NCBI GenBank assembly: GCA_035695765.1
Contig: DASRRI010000050.1
Span: 1-64,000 of the forward strand
Origin: Dongia_A sp035695765
Lineage (GTDB): Bacteria; Pseudomonadota; Alphaproteobacteria; Dongiales; Dongiaceae
Reading direction: 5' to 3'
Length of the DNA stretch: 64,000 bases
Shown in pieces: positions 42,793-51,610 of this stretch (position 1 is its first letter; every line of letters begins with the position of its first letter). The notes beneath the pieces are model-generated. The model did not search any database, was not told the origin of the DNA, and was given only the letters and a program-made list of their open reading frames with translations. The position numbers and the translations under genes were made by a program.

Positions 42793-43158
42793 TCAGCTGC
42801 CGACCGTGAAAGGGATGTCTCCGCGCGTGATGTGGCCGTCGATCGCCAGCACTTGCCAACGCAGCACATAGGCGCCGGGCACGAGGTCGCCCGTGGTGCC
42901 GGCGACAATATTTGGCTCGCCGGCGGGATCGATCGGCACGTTGGATTTGACGCCGGCTAGATCGGTCACTTCCAGGCGCGAGCGGGCCTTGTCGATGCGT
43001 GAATTGAACTCGATCCGGATGGCGAGCTTGCCCGCCGCCACATGCTCCTCGGCGGTGGGGCTGGCGGAGACGATGACCGCATGCGCCCAGGCCGGCGCCG
43101 TCCCCACGGCCGCTAACGTCGCCACAGCTGCGGCCAGATTTCGCAGATATTTCCGCAT
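42793..43158 (-). CDS. copC: Periplasmic copper-binding protein CopC
   Basis: A 121-residue exported protein (MRKYLRNLAAAVATLAAVGT...WA-HAVIVSASP). The signal is cleaved before HAVIVSASPTAEE, leaving the N-terminal histidine used as a Cu(II) ligand. C-terminal segment DGHITRGDIPFTVG is the usual second copper-site region. Length is the normal ~120 residues. Start at the ATG at 43158 has GGGGAAG seven bases upstream; a GTG at 43173 is less likely. It lies between the MlaC-like gene and copD on one strand. Confidence 0.9.
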   Translation of the reverse strand: MRKYLRNLAAAVATLAAVGTAPAWAHAVIVSASPTAEEHVAAGKLAIRIEFNSRIDKARSRLEVTDLAGVKSNVPIDPAGEPNIVAGTTGDLVPGAYVLRWQVLAIDGHITRGDIPFTVGS

Positions 43159-43212
43159 CTTGTACTTCCCCACTGAGGAACGGCAGGGTCTTAGCAGAGC
43201 TGACGGCTCTTG

Positions 43213-43818
43213 TCATTGCGGCGATGAGCCCACCCGTTTGCCAAAGACAGCGGCGGCGTCGCCACCCTGTGCGGCGATCAGGCTGGCGACCCATCCTCGC
43301 AGGAACTGGCGCAGGGTCAGCCCAAAGGCCCGGATGTCGGCGATCCGGTAGCCCAGCTGGGTCCGCGCCAGGGTCCATTCCACCTCGACCTCGCCGTATT
43401 TTGGCACGGTCGCGGTGCTGAGGACCTGACGCGTGCCATCAGGATTGATTCGCATGTCATGGATGGCAATTGTCATGGTCGGCAATTCGGTGCCGGCGCG
43501 ACGGGCGAGGAGACCCAACTGCTGCTCGAGCCGAGCCGTAACGACGCCCATCCCGCCGACGCTGAGGCCGGTGCCGTAATGGCCGACGGCGAAGCGGGTC
43601 AGGCTTGGCCAATCCATCGCGCGCTCGATCAGGACAATCAGGTCCTCGTTGGCCTCGGAGGCCATGGGCGGTCGTACCAGGTCGAATGCCTGTTCGAGCG
43701 TCCCTTGCAGGAACTGCGCTGCGGGCGTGGTGGTGGGCCGCTCATGCGCCGCAGCCGGCGCGCAGAAAGCCGCGGCCGCCAGGATGAGGAAGAGTGGGCA
43801 AATTTGACTTGGGCGCAT
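43213..43818 (-). CDS. MlaC/Ttg2D-family periplasmic lipid-binding protein
   Basis: A 201-residue exported protein with a signal peptide (MRPSQICPLFLILAAAAFCAPAAA). The mature part has the MlaC fold pattern: LVRPPMASEANEDLIVLIERAMDWPSLTRFAVGHYG near the start and VEVEWTLARTQLGYRIADIRAFG, ending TLRQFLRGWVASLI. Family members carry phospholipids or hopanoids across the periplasm. It is in line with copC-copD-hpnN on the minus strand and divergent from hpnA (about 50 nt), so it may act with HpnN. It shares the fold but little sequence with the protein at 34685-35323. Confidence 0.72.
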   Translation of the reverse strand: MRPSQICPLFLILAAAAFCAPAAAHERPTTTPAAQFLQGTLEQAFDLVRPPMASEANEDLIVLIERAMDWPSLTRFAVGHYGTGLSVGGMGVVTARLEQQLGLLARRAGTELPTMTIAIHDMRINPDGTRQVLSTATVPKYGEVEVEWTLARTQLGYRIADIRAFGLTLRQFLRGWVASLIAAQGGDAAAVFGKRVGSSPQ

Positions 43819-43867
43819 GGTTCCGGCACATCGTGCCGCAGCTTACGGCTGCGCAAAAGGGGGCTTG

Positions 43868-44890
43868 GTGCGGTTGAATCTGGTGACGGGTGGATGCGGC
43901 TTCATCGGCCGCCACCTGGTGGAGCAGTTGGCTGCGCGCGGCGAGCGCGTGCGGGTGCTCGACCTCCGCCCCCTCGATCTAGCGCCTGCGGGTGTCGAGC
44001 AGGTCGCTGGCTCCATTACCGATCCCGCCGTCGTCGCGCGCGCAGTGGATGGGTGCGCGCGCGTGTTCCATCTGGCCGCCAATCCCAATCTGTGGGCGCC
44101 CGATCCGAAGAGCTTCGAAGAGGTGAACCATCAAGGCACGCGCCGTATGCTGGAGGCTGCGCAGAAAGCGGGCGTACAGCGTTTCGTCTACACCTCCACC
44201 GAATCCATCCTGAAAAGCTACCGCGCACCGAAGCAATCGACCCGCGCATTGATCGATGAGAGCGTGGTGCTGACGCTGGAGGACATGCCCGGCCCCTATT
44301 GCCGGTCCAAGTTCCTGGCGGAGGAGGCGGCGCGGGAGGCGGCCATCGGCGGCCTGCCGCTGGTGGTCGTCAATCCCACCATGCCGATCGGGCCGGGCGA
44401 CGCGTTGCTGACACCGCCAAGCAAGATGATGCTCGGCTTCCTCAATGGCGAGACGCCGGCCTATCTGGATTGCGAGTTCAACCTGGTGGATGCCCGCGAC
44501 GTCGCGGCGGGGCAGATCCTGGCGGCGGACAAGGGCCGGCCGGGGGAGCGTTATATCCTCGGCAACATCAATCTCAGCCTTGGCGAATTGCTGGCGGAGC
44601 TGCAGCGACTGACCGGCCTTTCCATGCCACGTACACGCATCCCTTATGCGCTCGCGCTCGTATCGGCGCTCGTCAGCGAAGGCATCTCAAATATGACCAA
44701 GACGCCGCCAATCGCGCCGCTGACCGGCGTGCGGCTAGCGCGCACCTCGATGGCATTCGATTGCAGCAAGGCGCGGAACGAGCTTGGCTGGTCCTGCCGG
44801 TCCCTCGAGCAATCCTTGTGCGACGCGATCCGGTGGATGTCAGGGCGCGGGTTGCTGCGGCGCCCAATAGGTGGTGTTGCCGGCGCCTGA
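43868..44890 (+). CDS. hpnA: Hopanoid-associated NAD-dependent sugar epimerase HpnA
   Basis: A 340-residue extended SDR. The GTG start at 43868 has AAGGGGG four bases upstream; the frame is open to 43817 but adds non-conserved residues. Motifs are TGGCGFIGRHL (residues 8-18), AANPNLW, and the catalytic pair YCRSK. It belongs to the dihydroflavonol-reductase-like epimerases that sit in hopanoid loci and modify the side-chain sugar or its precursor. Its end overlaps the convergent CHAP gene by 51 nt. It is separated here from shc-hpnG, unlike in many alphaproteobacteria. Confidence 0.9.
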   Translation: MRLNLVTGGCGFIGRHLVEQLAARGERVRVLDLRPLDLAPAGVEQVAGSITDPAVVARAVDGCARVFHLAANPNLWAPDPKSFEEVNHQGTRRMLEAAQKAGVQRFVYTSTESILKSYRAPKQSTRALIDESVVLTLEDMPGPYCRSKFLAEEAAREAAIGGLPLVVVNPTMPIGPGDALLTPPSKMMLGFLNGETPAYLDCEFNLVDARDVAAGQILAADKGRPGERYILGNINLSLGELLAELQRLTGLSMPRTRIPYALALVSALVSEGISNMTKTPPIAPLTGVRLARTSMAFDCSKARNELGWSCRSLEQSLCDAIRWMSGRGLLRRPIGGVAGA

Positions 44891-45460
44891 GATGATGGTG
44901 GTGCCGGTGCCGTCGGGCGGTGTCACGCTGTCCGGCAGGTTGTAAACGAAGCCTGCGGCCGAATAGACGCTGCCCCACACCCGCGCCTCCTTGTTCCAGA
45001 AGCGCAATTGGCTCCAGTCGTTAGCCGGAGAAACGTCGATCACCGCCATGTTGGTGATGATTGCGTTCGGCTGCCAGTTGGCATGATCGATGCGGATTTC
45101 CCGTGGTCCAACCACGGCCGAAACGACGCCCACGTGGCCGTACCGCAGCCGGCTGGTCTTGCGCAGCACCAGCACCGATCCGATCACCGGCAGATTGCCG
45201 CGCGCATAGCGGCCGGCAGCGGTGTCCCACCAGGTATAGGCGTCACCAAAAATTCCGATGCCGGAGCGGGCGCGCGCATAGGGCACGCATTGCGCTCCGA
45301 TGCCCGGCCTGACCGAGTATGCCTGCAGCGAGACGAGTGGCTGCTGCGATTGGGGCGGAACCGACACAGCCTCCGGCGGCGCCTTGGGCGTTGCGCAGCC
45401 GGCGAGCAGCAGCAGTGCGGCCAAACGCCCCATCTGCCGTTTCCATCGAGGCCGAGACAT
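44840..45460 (-). CDS. CHAP-domain lipoprotein (putative amidase/endopeptidase)
   Basis: A protein of about 206 residues with a lipobox: MSRPRWKRQMGRLAALLLLAGC, in which the Cys after LLLLAG would be lipidated. The C-terminal ~130 residues are a CHAP domain with the catalytic Cys in GAQCVPYARARSGIG, the His in RYGHVGVVSAV and a polar residue in IDHANWQ. CHAP enzymes cut peptidoglycan peptide bonds. Start is uncertain (45478, 45460 or 45433). It is convergent with hpnA, overlapping by 51 nt. Confidence 0.78.
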   Translation of the reverse strand: MSRPRWKRQMGRLAALLLLAGCATPKAPPEAVSVPPQSQQPLVSLQAYSVRPGIGAQCVPYARARSGIGIFGDAYTWWDTAAGRYARGNLPVIGSVLVLRKTSRLRYGHVGVVSAVVGPREIRIDHANWQPNAIITNMAVIDVSPANDWSQLRFWNKEARVWGSVYSAAGFVYNLPDSVTPPDGTGTTIISGAGNTTYWAPQQPAP

Positions 45461-45892
45461 CGCAGATGCCGGCGTCATCCCCTTGAAATTCCTGTCCTTA
45501 GCTTGCGCCCGAATCTGGATCACCTGACCGGACTGCGACTCTTGAGGACGCAATCCCAGCGATCCTAGTCGAATTCTGAATAGTCAAAAAGACACTTGGA
45601 AATACGATGGAAATCAGCGGGAGACATCCGGGCCAGAATGGAGTGGCCCGTCCGACTGTCTCAGTTGCGTCATTCATCGCGCGACCAGAGTGCTCGCGCG
45701 CCGGGTGAAAAAGCGAGATCAAGCCGGTGCCAATGGCGCCGTGCTTTGTCTACACTTCATCCGAATGAACTGACATTGGCCGATGGACAACCGCGTCCGG
45801 CCCAGGCATTTCTATCGGATGGGAAAATGGTGCGGCGCACAATGCGCTGTGCCTCAGGTCATGCAACGACAGAAGCCTGGCGGAGGAAGCCC
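45461..45892. other. Gap upstream of mtkA
   Basis: About 430 nt without a gene between the CHAP protein and mtkA. The mtkA frame is open upstream to 45596, but that part is not protein-like and the ribosome site GGAGGA (45882-45887) selects the ATG at 45893. The gap presumably holds the mtkA promoter. No clear hairpins or repeats were found. Confidence 0.4.
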
Positions 45893-47062
45893 ATGAATAT
45901 CCACGAATATCAAGCAAAGCAGCTGCTGCGCCGCTACGGCGTGCCGGTGCCGCGCGGCGACGTCGCGCACAATCCGGCCGAGGCCGAGACGATCGCCGAA
46001 GAGCTGGATGGTCCGGTTTGGGTGGTGAAGGCGCAGATCCACGCCGGCGGCCGCGGCAAGGCGGGCGGGGTCAAGATTTGCCGCTCGGTGAAGGAGGTGG
46101 TCGCCAGCGCTGACAAGATGCTGGGCAGCCGCCTGGTTACGCACCAGACCGGCCCGCAGGGCAAAGAGGTCAAGAAAGTCTATATCGAGCAGGGCAGCGA
46201 CATCGCGCGCGAGCTCTATGTCGCGCAGCTGATCGACCGCAAGACCGGCGGCGTCGCCGTCATCGCTTCGACCGAAGGCGGCATGGATATCGAGGAGGTC
46301 GCCGCCAACCATCCCGACAAGCTGATCCGCCTTTCGCTGCCGCCGGCCACGCCGATGCGTGCATTCCAAGCCCGCAACATCGCCTTCCAACTCGACCTCA
46401 AGGAGCGCGAGGTGCACAAGTTCGTGCGCCTGCTGATGTCGATGAACAAGGCGTTCCGCGAGCTCGACGCGACTTTGGTGGAGATCAATCCGCTGGTCGT
46501 CACCAAGTCGAACCGCCTGATCGCGCTCGATTGCAAGATGACGTTCGATGAAAACGCCCTGTTCCGGCACCACGACGTGCAGGACATGCGCGATGAGCAC
46601 GAGATGGATCCGCTGGAGCTCGAAGCCCAGCGACACGACCTCAATTATGTGAAGCTTGAAGGCGACATCGGCTGCATGGTGAATGGCGCCGGTCTTGCCA
46701 TGGCGACCATGGACATCATCCAGCATTACGGCGGCGAGCCGGCGAACTTCATGGACATCGCCGGCGCGGCCACCAAGGAACGCGTCGCCTGCGCCTTCAA
46801 GCTGATCTTCAACGATCCGGGCGTGAAGGGAATCCTGGTCAATGTGTTCGGCGGCATGATGCGCTGCAATTCCATCGCCGAAGGCATCGTTGGCGCGGCG
46901 CGCGAGGTCGGCCTAGACCGGCCGCTGGTCGTGCGTCTGGAAGGCACCAACGTCGAACTCGGGCGCAAGATCCTGCAGGAATCGGGACTGCCCATCATCA
47001 CCGCAACGACCTTGTCGGACGCGGCCGGCAAGATCGTGCATGCTGTGCAGGGGAGGGCTTGA
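45893..47062 (+). CDS. mtkA: Malate/succinate-CoA ligase beta subunit (MtkA-like)
   Basis: A 389-residue ATP-grasp subunit of an acid-CoA ligase. It starts MNIHEYQAKQLLRRYGVPVPRG; nucleotide-binding AQIHAGGRGKAGGVK, LVEINPLVVTK, and the C-terminal VNGAGLAMATMDIIQHYGGEPANFMD and ILVNVFGGMMRC are intact. SucC and MtkA cannot be told apart by motif alone. I favour malate-CoA ligase because ppc follows mtkB, as in methylotroph serine-cycle clusters (mtkA-mtkB-ppc). Malyl-CoA would then be split to glyoxylate and acetyl-CoA by a lyase encoded elsewhere. Ribosome site GGAGGA is six bases upstream. Confidence 0.85.
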   Translation: MNIHEYQAKQLLRRYGVPVPRGDVAHNPAEAETIAEELDGPVWVVKAQIHAGGRGKAGGVKICRSVKEVVASADKMLGSRLVTHQTGPQGKEVKKVYIEQGSDIARELYVAQLIDRKTGGVAVIASTEGGMDIEEVAANHPDKLIRLSLPPATPMRAFQARNIAFQLDLKEREVHKFVRLLMSMNKAFRELDATLVEINPLVVTKSNRLIALDCKMTFDENALFRHHDVQDMRDEHEMDPLELEAQRHDLNYVKLEGDIGCMVNGAGLAMATMDIIQHYGGEPANFMDIAGAATKERVACAFKLIFNDPGVKGILVNVFGGMMRCNSIAEGIVGAAREVGLDRPLVVRLEGTNVELGRKILQESGLPIITATTLSDAAGKIVHAVQGRA

Positions 47063-47065
47063 ACC

Positions 47066-47950
47066 ATGTCGATCCTCGTCAACAAGGCGACCAAGGTGAT
47101 CTGCCAGGGCTTCACTGGAACCCAGGGCACTTTCCATTCACAGCAGGCGATCGAATACGGCACCAACATGGTGGGCGGCGTGACGCCGGGCAAAGGCGGT
47201 TCGACCCATCTCGGCCTGCCTGTCTTCAATACCGTCTTGGAGGCCAAGGCCAAGACCGGCTGCGATGCCAGCATCATCTATGTGCCGCCGACCTACGCGA
47301 TGGATTCCATCCTGGAGGCGATCGACGCCGGCATCGAAGTGATCGTGGCGGTGACCGACGGTGTCCCTGTGCAGGACATGGCACGGGTGAAGAAGGAGCT
47401 GAAATACTCCCGCTCGCGGGTGATCGGCCCCAACTGCCCCGGCATCATCACGCCCGATGAATGCAAAATGGGCATCATGCCGGGTTATGTACACAAGCCT
47501 GGCCGGGTCGGCATCGTGTCGCGTTCCGGCACCCTCAGCTATGAAGCTGCGACCCAGACGACGACGGCTGGCCTCGGCCAATCGACGGTGGTCGGAATCG
47601 GCGGCGATCCTGTTAACGGGTCGAACTTCGTCGATATCCTGGAGCTGTTCCTGGCCGACGATCATACCGACGCGATCATCATGATCGGCGAGATCGGCGG
47701 CACACCGGAAATCGATGCAGCGGAGTTCCTGAAGCGCTCCAAGCGCAAGAAGCCGGTGGTCGGCTTCATCGCGGGCCGTGCCGCGCCTCCCGGCCGGCGC
47801 ATGGGCCATGCCGGTGCCATCGTCTCCGGCGGCGGCGAGAGCGCGGCAGAAAAGATCGAAGCATTGCGTTCGGCCGGCATCGTGATTACGCCGTCGCCGG
47901 CGGAGCTGGGTTCCACCATGCTGCAGGCCTTGGGGAAGGCGGCGGCTTGA
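47066..47950 (+). CDS. mtkB: Malate/succinate-CoA ligase alpha subunit (MtkB-like)
   Basis: A 294-residue CoA-binding subunit, partner of the preceding protein, three bases downstream. It has the CoA-binding start VICQGFTGTQGTFHSQQAIEYG with GGVTPGKGG, the segment GPNCPGIITPDECKMGIMPG, and the phosphohistidine in RRMGHAGAIVSGG. Length fits SucD/MtkB (290-300). Same caution as for the beta subunit: by sequence it could be succinyl-CoA synthetase, but the ppc neighbour points to malate. Confidence 0.86.
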   Translation: MSILVNKATKVICQGFTGTQGTFHSQQAIEYGTNMVGGVTPGKGGSTHLGLPVFNTVLEAKAKTGCDASIIYVPPTYAMDSILEAIDAGIEVIVAVTDGVPVQDMARVKKELKYSRSRVIGPNCPGIITPDECKMGIMPGYVHKPGRVGIVSRSGTLSYEAATQTTTAGLGQSTVVGIGGDPVNGSNFVDILELFLADDHTDAIIMIGEIGGTPEIDAAEFLKRSKRKKPVVGFIAGRAAPPGRRMGHAGAIVSGGGESAAEKIEALRSAGIVITPSPAELGSTMLQALGKAAA

Positions 47951-47969
47951 TCGGAGAAAAGGGGGCGGA

Positions 47970-50900
47970 ATGGCCAAGAGGATTGGAAAGAAGGCGGGCA
48001 GCAAGAAGCCTTCCGCGCGGATTGCCCTGCGTGCGACCGAGCAGGTGACCTTGTCGCGCAATGGCCGCGCCAAGGCCTTGCGCGACGATTTGCCGGCAGA
48101 GGTGCGGGCCTTTCCGGAGTCCGCTTTGCTCGATCCGGCGACGCTGGAACGCGACCTCGGCCATCTGTTCGGCACCCTTGGCGATCTGCGCGAGCGCAAC
48201 CCATTCGGCAATTCGGTGAAGCTGCTGGCTCTCGAGCTCGGCAAGCGGCTGGATGCCGGCGCGCTCTCCTATGGCGATATCGAGCGGCTGATCCAGCAAT
48301 TGTCGGGCGAGGCCTATGCGCATCGTGCCGAGCGGCTAGCCGCTTATCTCGGCGAGCGTGACGAGGCGAAGAACGAGGCCGCGATCCGTGCCGCGGTGCG
48401 CCGCGTCGCGGTACCGGACGATGCCAAGGGCAGGAAGCCGACACCGCGTCCGTTCGCGGAGTTCCAGGCAGTCCTGGAGCGCGAGCTGTTCGGCATCGTC
48501 ATTACCGCCCATCCGACCTTCAGCCAGTCGACCGTGATGCTGCGCAACCTCGCCGAGCTGGCGATGGAGCGCGACAGCCAAGGCAACAAGCTGAATGCCA
48601 AGGAACGCACACGGCGCCTCGGTGCGGCGCGCACGGTTGAGCATCGCCCACCGGCGCCGCTCGACCTCGCCTATGAGCACAAGCTGTCGATCGAGGCCAT
48701 CACCAACATCCAGCGCGCGCTGCGCCGGGTCTACGACATCGTGTTCGACGTTGCGGCCGAGTTCTATCCAAAGGAATGGGAACATCTGCGCCCCAGGCTG
48801 CTGACCATCGCGAGCTGGGTCGGCTACGACCTCGACGGCCGCTCCGATATCAAATGGAGCGACACGCTCTTCAAGCGCCTGCGCGTACAGACCGCGCAGC
48901 TGCAGCAGTACCTCGACGTGGTCGAAGAGCTGCGCGAACAGAAGCCGCGCGGCGAGAATGGCGTCGACCTCGCGCATCTGATGGAACTGCTTGAAAGTCG
49001 CCTCGCGCTCGCCATCAAGGAAGCGGACGACGAGATCGAGGTCTTCCAGCAGGGTGATTCCGACCCCAAGACCTGGACCGAACAGGTGCGGCGCCTCGCC
49101 AAGCGCATGCATGAGAGCCGGCATCTGCGCCTGGTCGAATCCGGCCAGTTGCTGGAGCTGATCGAGCGGGCGCTGGAGCTTTCAACCCGCGCGGCCGAGC
49201 GGCGCAAGCTGCTGATCCTGCGCGCGGAGCTGTGCAACCATGGCCTCGGCATGGCGCATACGCATGTGCGCCTGAATGCCGTGCAGATCCACAATGCCGT
49301 CCGCAAGCTGATCGACATGGAGACCGAGCCGGACGATCCGGCGCGCAAGCGCTCCTATCTGGCGGGCGTGGCGAAGCTGCTGCGCGATGTGAAGCCGATC
49401 CGCATCAATTTCGCTTCGATCCTGGCCGAGCGCACATCGGCCAAGCGCCTGTTCATGATTGTCGCGCAGATGCTGAAATACATCGACGCGACCACGCCGG
49501 TGCGGTTCCTGATCGCGGAGACCGAATCGCCGTTGACCCTGTTGTCGGCGCTGTACTTCGCAAAGCTGTTCGGCGTCGAGGCCAAGGTCGACATCTCCCC
49601 CTTGTTCGAGACCACCAAGGCATTCGAGCGCGGCCTCAGGGTGATCGACGAATGCCTGCAGAACCCGGACTTCGCAGCCTATGTGCGCCAACGTGGACGG
49701 CTCTGCATCCAGACCGGCTTCTCCGATGCAGGGCGGCATCTTGGCCAGACGGTCGCAGCGATCTCGGTCGAATGGCTGCGGCTCAAGCTCGCCGACGTGC
49801 TGCGTGATCGCGGCTTTGCGGATGTGGAGCTGGTGGTGTTCGACACCCACGGCGAGTCCATCGGCCGCGGCGGCCATCCCGAAGGATTCCAGGCACGGCT
49901 GGAATATGCCGCGTCTCCTGCCAGCCGGCGCAAGTTCCAGAATCTGGGCATCCGCGCCAAGGAGGAGATCAGTTTCCAGGGCGGCGACGGCTACGCGCTC
50001 TTCATCACGCCGCAGATCGCCTTCGCCTCGGTCACGCGCATCGTCGAATACGTGCTCGCCACGCCGGGCGACGAAGTGCTGACCGACCCGGTCTATTCGA
50101 TCGAAGAGAATTATATCAAGGAGTTCTTCATCACGATCCGCCGCTTCAACGAGCAGGTGATGAACGACCCGAACTACGCCGCCTTGCTGGATGCGTTCGG
50201 TGCGAACTTCCTTTATCCCAGCGGATCGCGCGCGCTCAAGCGCCAGCATGACGATCTAAACCTGCGCATCAACCTCACGCACCCGACCCAGCTGCGCGCC
50301 ATTCCGCACAACGGCATCCTGCAGCAGCTCGGTTTCCTCGCCAACACGATCGGCGGCGTAGGCCAGGCGATCGTCAAGGATCCCGAGCGCTTCCAGAAAG
50401 TCTACAAGGCATCGCCCCGAATGCGACGCCTGCTGGGCATGGTGGAATGGGCGCTGGAATGCTCCGAGCTTGACGCGCTCAAATCCTATGTCGACCTGTT
50501 CGACCCCGGCCAATGGCTCAGCCGCGCCTATCAGGCGAGCGATCCGCAGCGCGCCTGGGAGCTGCGCCGCGTTGCCGAGCATCTGGAAGGCGAGGGCGTG
50601 CACGAGAAGCTCGCCAAGATCTACCGCGTGTTCCAGCGCGACATGCTGGATCTGCGCGATGGCCTTGCGACTATCGACGCGCCGAAGCCGAAACTGCCGC
50701 ACCAGGCGCGGCTCAATCTGCGGCTGATGCACGGCGTCCGCATCAGCCTGCTGATGCGGCTGTTCGCGCTCGCCACCCACATCCCGGACTTCTCGGTCCA
50801 GCACAACATCTCGCGCGAGCAGCTGATCTCCAAGGTCGTGCATCTCGAGATCGAGGATGCGATCCGCAAGCTCGCGACGATCTTCCCCAAGGTCGAGCAG

Positions 50901-51065
50901 GAGAAGTTCGAAGGCGATTTCGGTGAGGTCGCCACCTATGTCGGCGACTGGCACCAAACCTATGAGCGCGAGCACCAGCTGATCTTCCAGCCGATCTCCG
51001 GGCTGTACACGTTGGTGCGCCGTCTGGGATCGGGCATCATCCACATCATTGGGGCGCTGGGTTAG
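47970..51065 (+). CDS. ppc: Phosphoenolpyruvate carboxylase (atypical, serine-cycle type)
   Basis: A 1031-residue enzyme that carboxylates PEP to oxaloacetate. Catalytic landmarks are recognisable but altered: VITAHPTFSQSTVM (TAHPT motif) near residue 172; ASWVGYDLDGRSDIKW in place of the canonical GGDRDGNP; and VVFDTHGESIGRGGHPEGF in place of the FHGRGGxxGRGG loop. It ends IIHIIGALG, without the usual C-terminal NTG. Such a divergent PEPC after mtkAB fits the enzyme used in the serine cycle, which in some methylotrophs is not regulated by acetyl-CoA or aspartate. The gene follows mtkB by 19 nt in one operon. Confidence 0.88.
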   Translation: MAKRIGKKAGSKKPSARIALRATEQVTLSRNGRAKALRDDLPAEVRAFPESALLDPATLERDLGHLFGTLGDLRERNPFGNSVKLLALELGKRLDAGALSYGDIERLIQQLSGEAYAHRAERLAAYLGERDEAKNEAAIRAAVRRVAVPDDAKGRKPTPRPFAEFQAVLERELFGIVITAHPTFSQSTVMLRNLAELAMERDSQGNKLNAKERTRRLGAARTVEHRPPAPLDLAYEHKLSIEAITNIQRALRRVYDIVFDVAAEFYPKEWEHLRPRLLTIASWVGYDLDGRSDIKWSDTLFKRLRVQTAQLQQYLDVVEELREQKPRGENGVDLAHLMELLESRLALAIKEADDEIEVFQQGDSDPKTWTEQVRRLAKRMHESRHLRLVESGQLLELIERALELSTRAAERRKLLILRAELCNHGLGMAHTHVRLNAVQIHNAVRKLIDMETEPDDPARKRSYLAGVAKLLRDVKPIRINFASILAERTSAKRLFMIVAQMLKYIDATTPVRFLIAETESPLTLLSALYFAKLFGVEAKVDISPLFETTKAFERGLRVIDECLQNPDFAAYVRQRGRLCIQTGFSDAGRHLGQTVAAISVEWLRLKLADVLRDRGFADVELVVFDTHGESIGRGGHPEGFQARLEYAASPASRRKFQNLGIRAKEEISFQGGDGYALFITPQIAFASVTRIVEYVLATPGDEVLTDPVYSIEENYIKEFFITIRRFNEQVMNDPNYAALLDAFGANFLYPSGSRALKRQHDDLNLRINLTHPTQLRAIPHNGILQQLGFLANTIGGVGQAIVKDPERFQKVYKASPRMRRLLGMVEWALECSELDALKSYVDLFDPGQWLSRAYQASDPQRAWELRRVAEHLEGEGVHEKLAKIYRVFQRDMLDLRDGLATIDAPKPKLPHQARLNLRLMHGVRISLLMRLFALATHIPDFSVQHNISREQLISKVVHLEIEDAIRKLATIFPKVEQEKFEGDFGEVATYVGDWHQTYEREHQLIFQPISGLYTLVRRLGSGIIHIIGALG

Positions 51066-51185
51066 CAGCCCTTCGGTGACGCAGGCACGCACTGGAGTGG
51101 ACAGAAAGCAAATTATCAACTTTTGGTCCGCCAGACCGGTCAGTTCTGCTATGCTCGTACTTTCGGGTCAGAAGGAGTGGGGGAG

Positions 51186-51551
51186 ATGTTCCGCTCGTCT
51201 GCGCGACTCGACCATGCATTCCCGCTTGCGCTTTTATCTCTATCGCTTGCAGCCGGTGCCACGAATGCCGGAGAGATCTTCTCCGGTCCGCGTGTGGAAC
51301 TGAGCTGGCCAGCGCCTGATTGCCAAGCCAACACGGCTGGAAACGCGGCCGTGAATGCGACGGCGCCGGCAACCGAAGAAGCAACCGACGACGATTTCTT
51401 CGCCTGGATCAAGAAGATGACCAAGCCGACCAATAATGTGGACGGCCAGAAAAATCCCGCTGCAGCAACGCGACCAACGCGACCGGGTAGCGACAGGGGA
51501 AGCCACAGCGATAAGGATCACGGCGGTGGAGGTGGTGGTCAAGGCCACTGA
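51186..51551 (+). CDS. Small exported protein, Gly/His-rich C-terminus, unknown function
   Basis: A 121-residue protein starting MFRSSARLDHAFPLALLSLS; the ATG has AAGGAG eight bases upstream, which rules out the longer frame from 51123. A signal peptide (about residues 1-28) is followed by GEIFSGPRVELSWPAPDCQ, a low-complexity Ala/Thr stretch, an acidic-aromatic piece DDDFFAWIKKM and a tail SDRGSHSDKDH then a run of six Gly ending QGH. It resembles no family I know. It precedes the beta-helix membrane protein by 59 nt and may belong with it. Confidence 0.6.
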   Translation: MFRSSARLDHAFPLALLSLSLAAGATNAGEIFSGPRVELSWPAPDCQANTAGNAAVNATAPATEEATDDDFFAWIKKMTKPTNNVDGQKNPAAATRPTRPGSDRGSHSDKDHGGGGGGQGH

Positions 51552-51610
51552 CGGAGCGGCCAGAGCGGACGCTCCCGTCGCCAAGGCCGGCCTCGACTCT
51601 CAGCAAGCGG

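Noticed and set aside
45596..45892. Upstream extension of mtkA
   Set aside because: Family N-terminus and the GGAGGA site fix the start at 45893; the upstream residues are not conserved.
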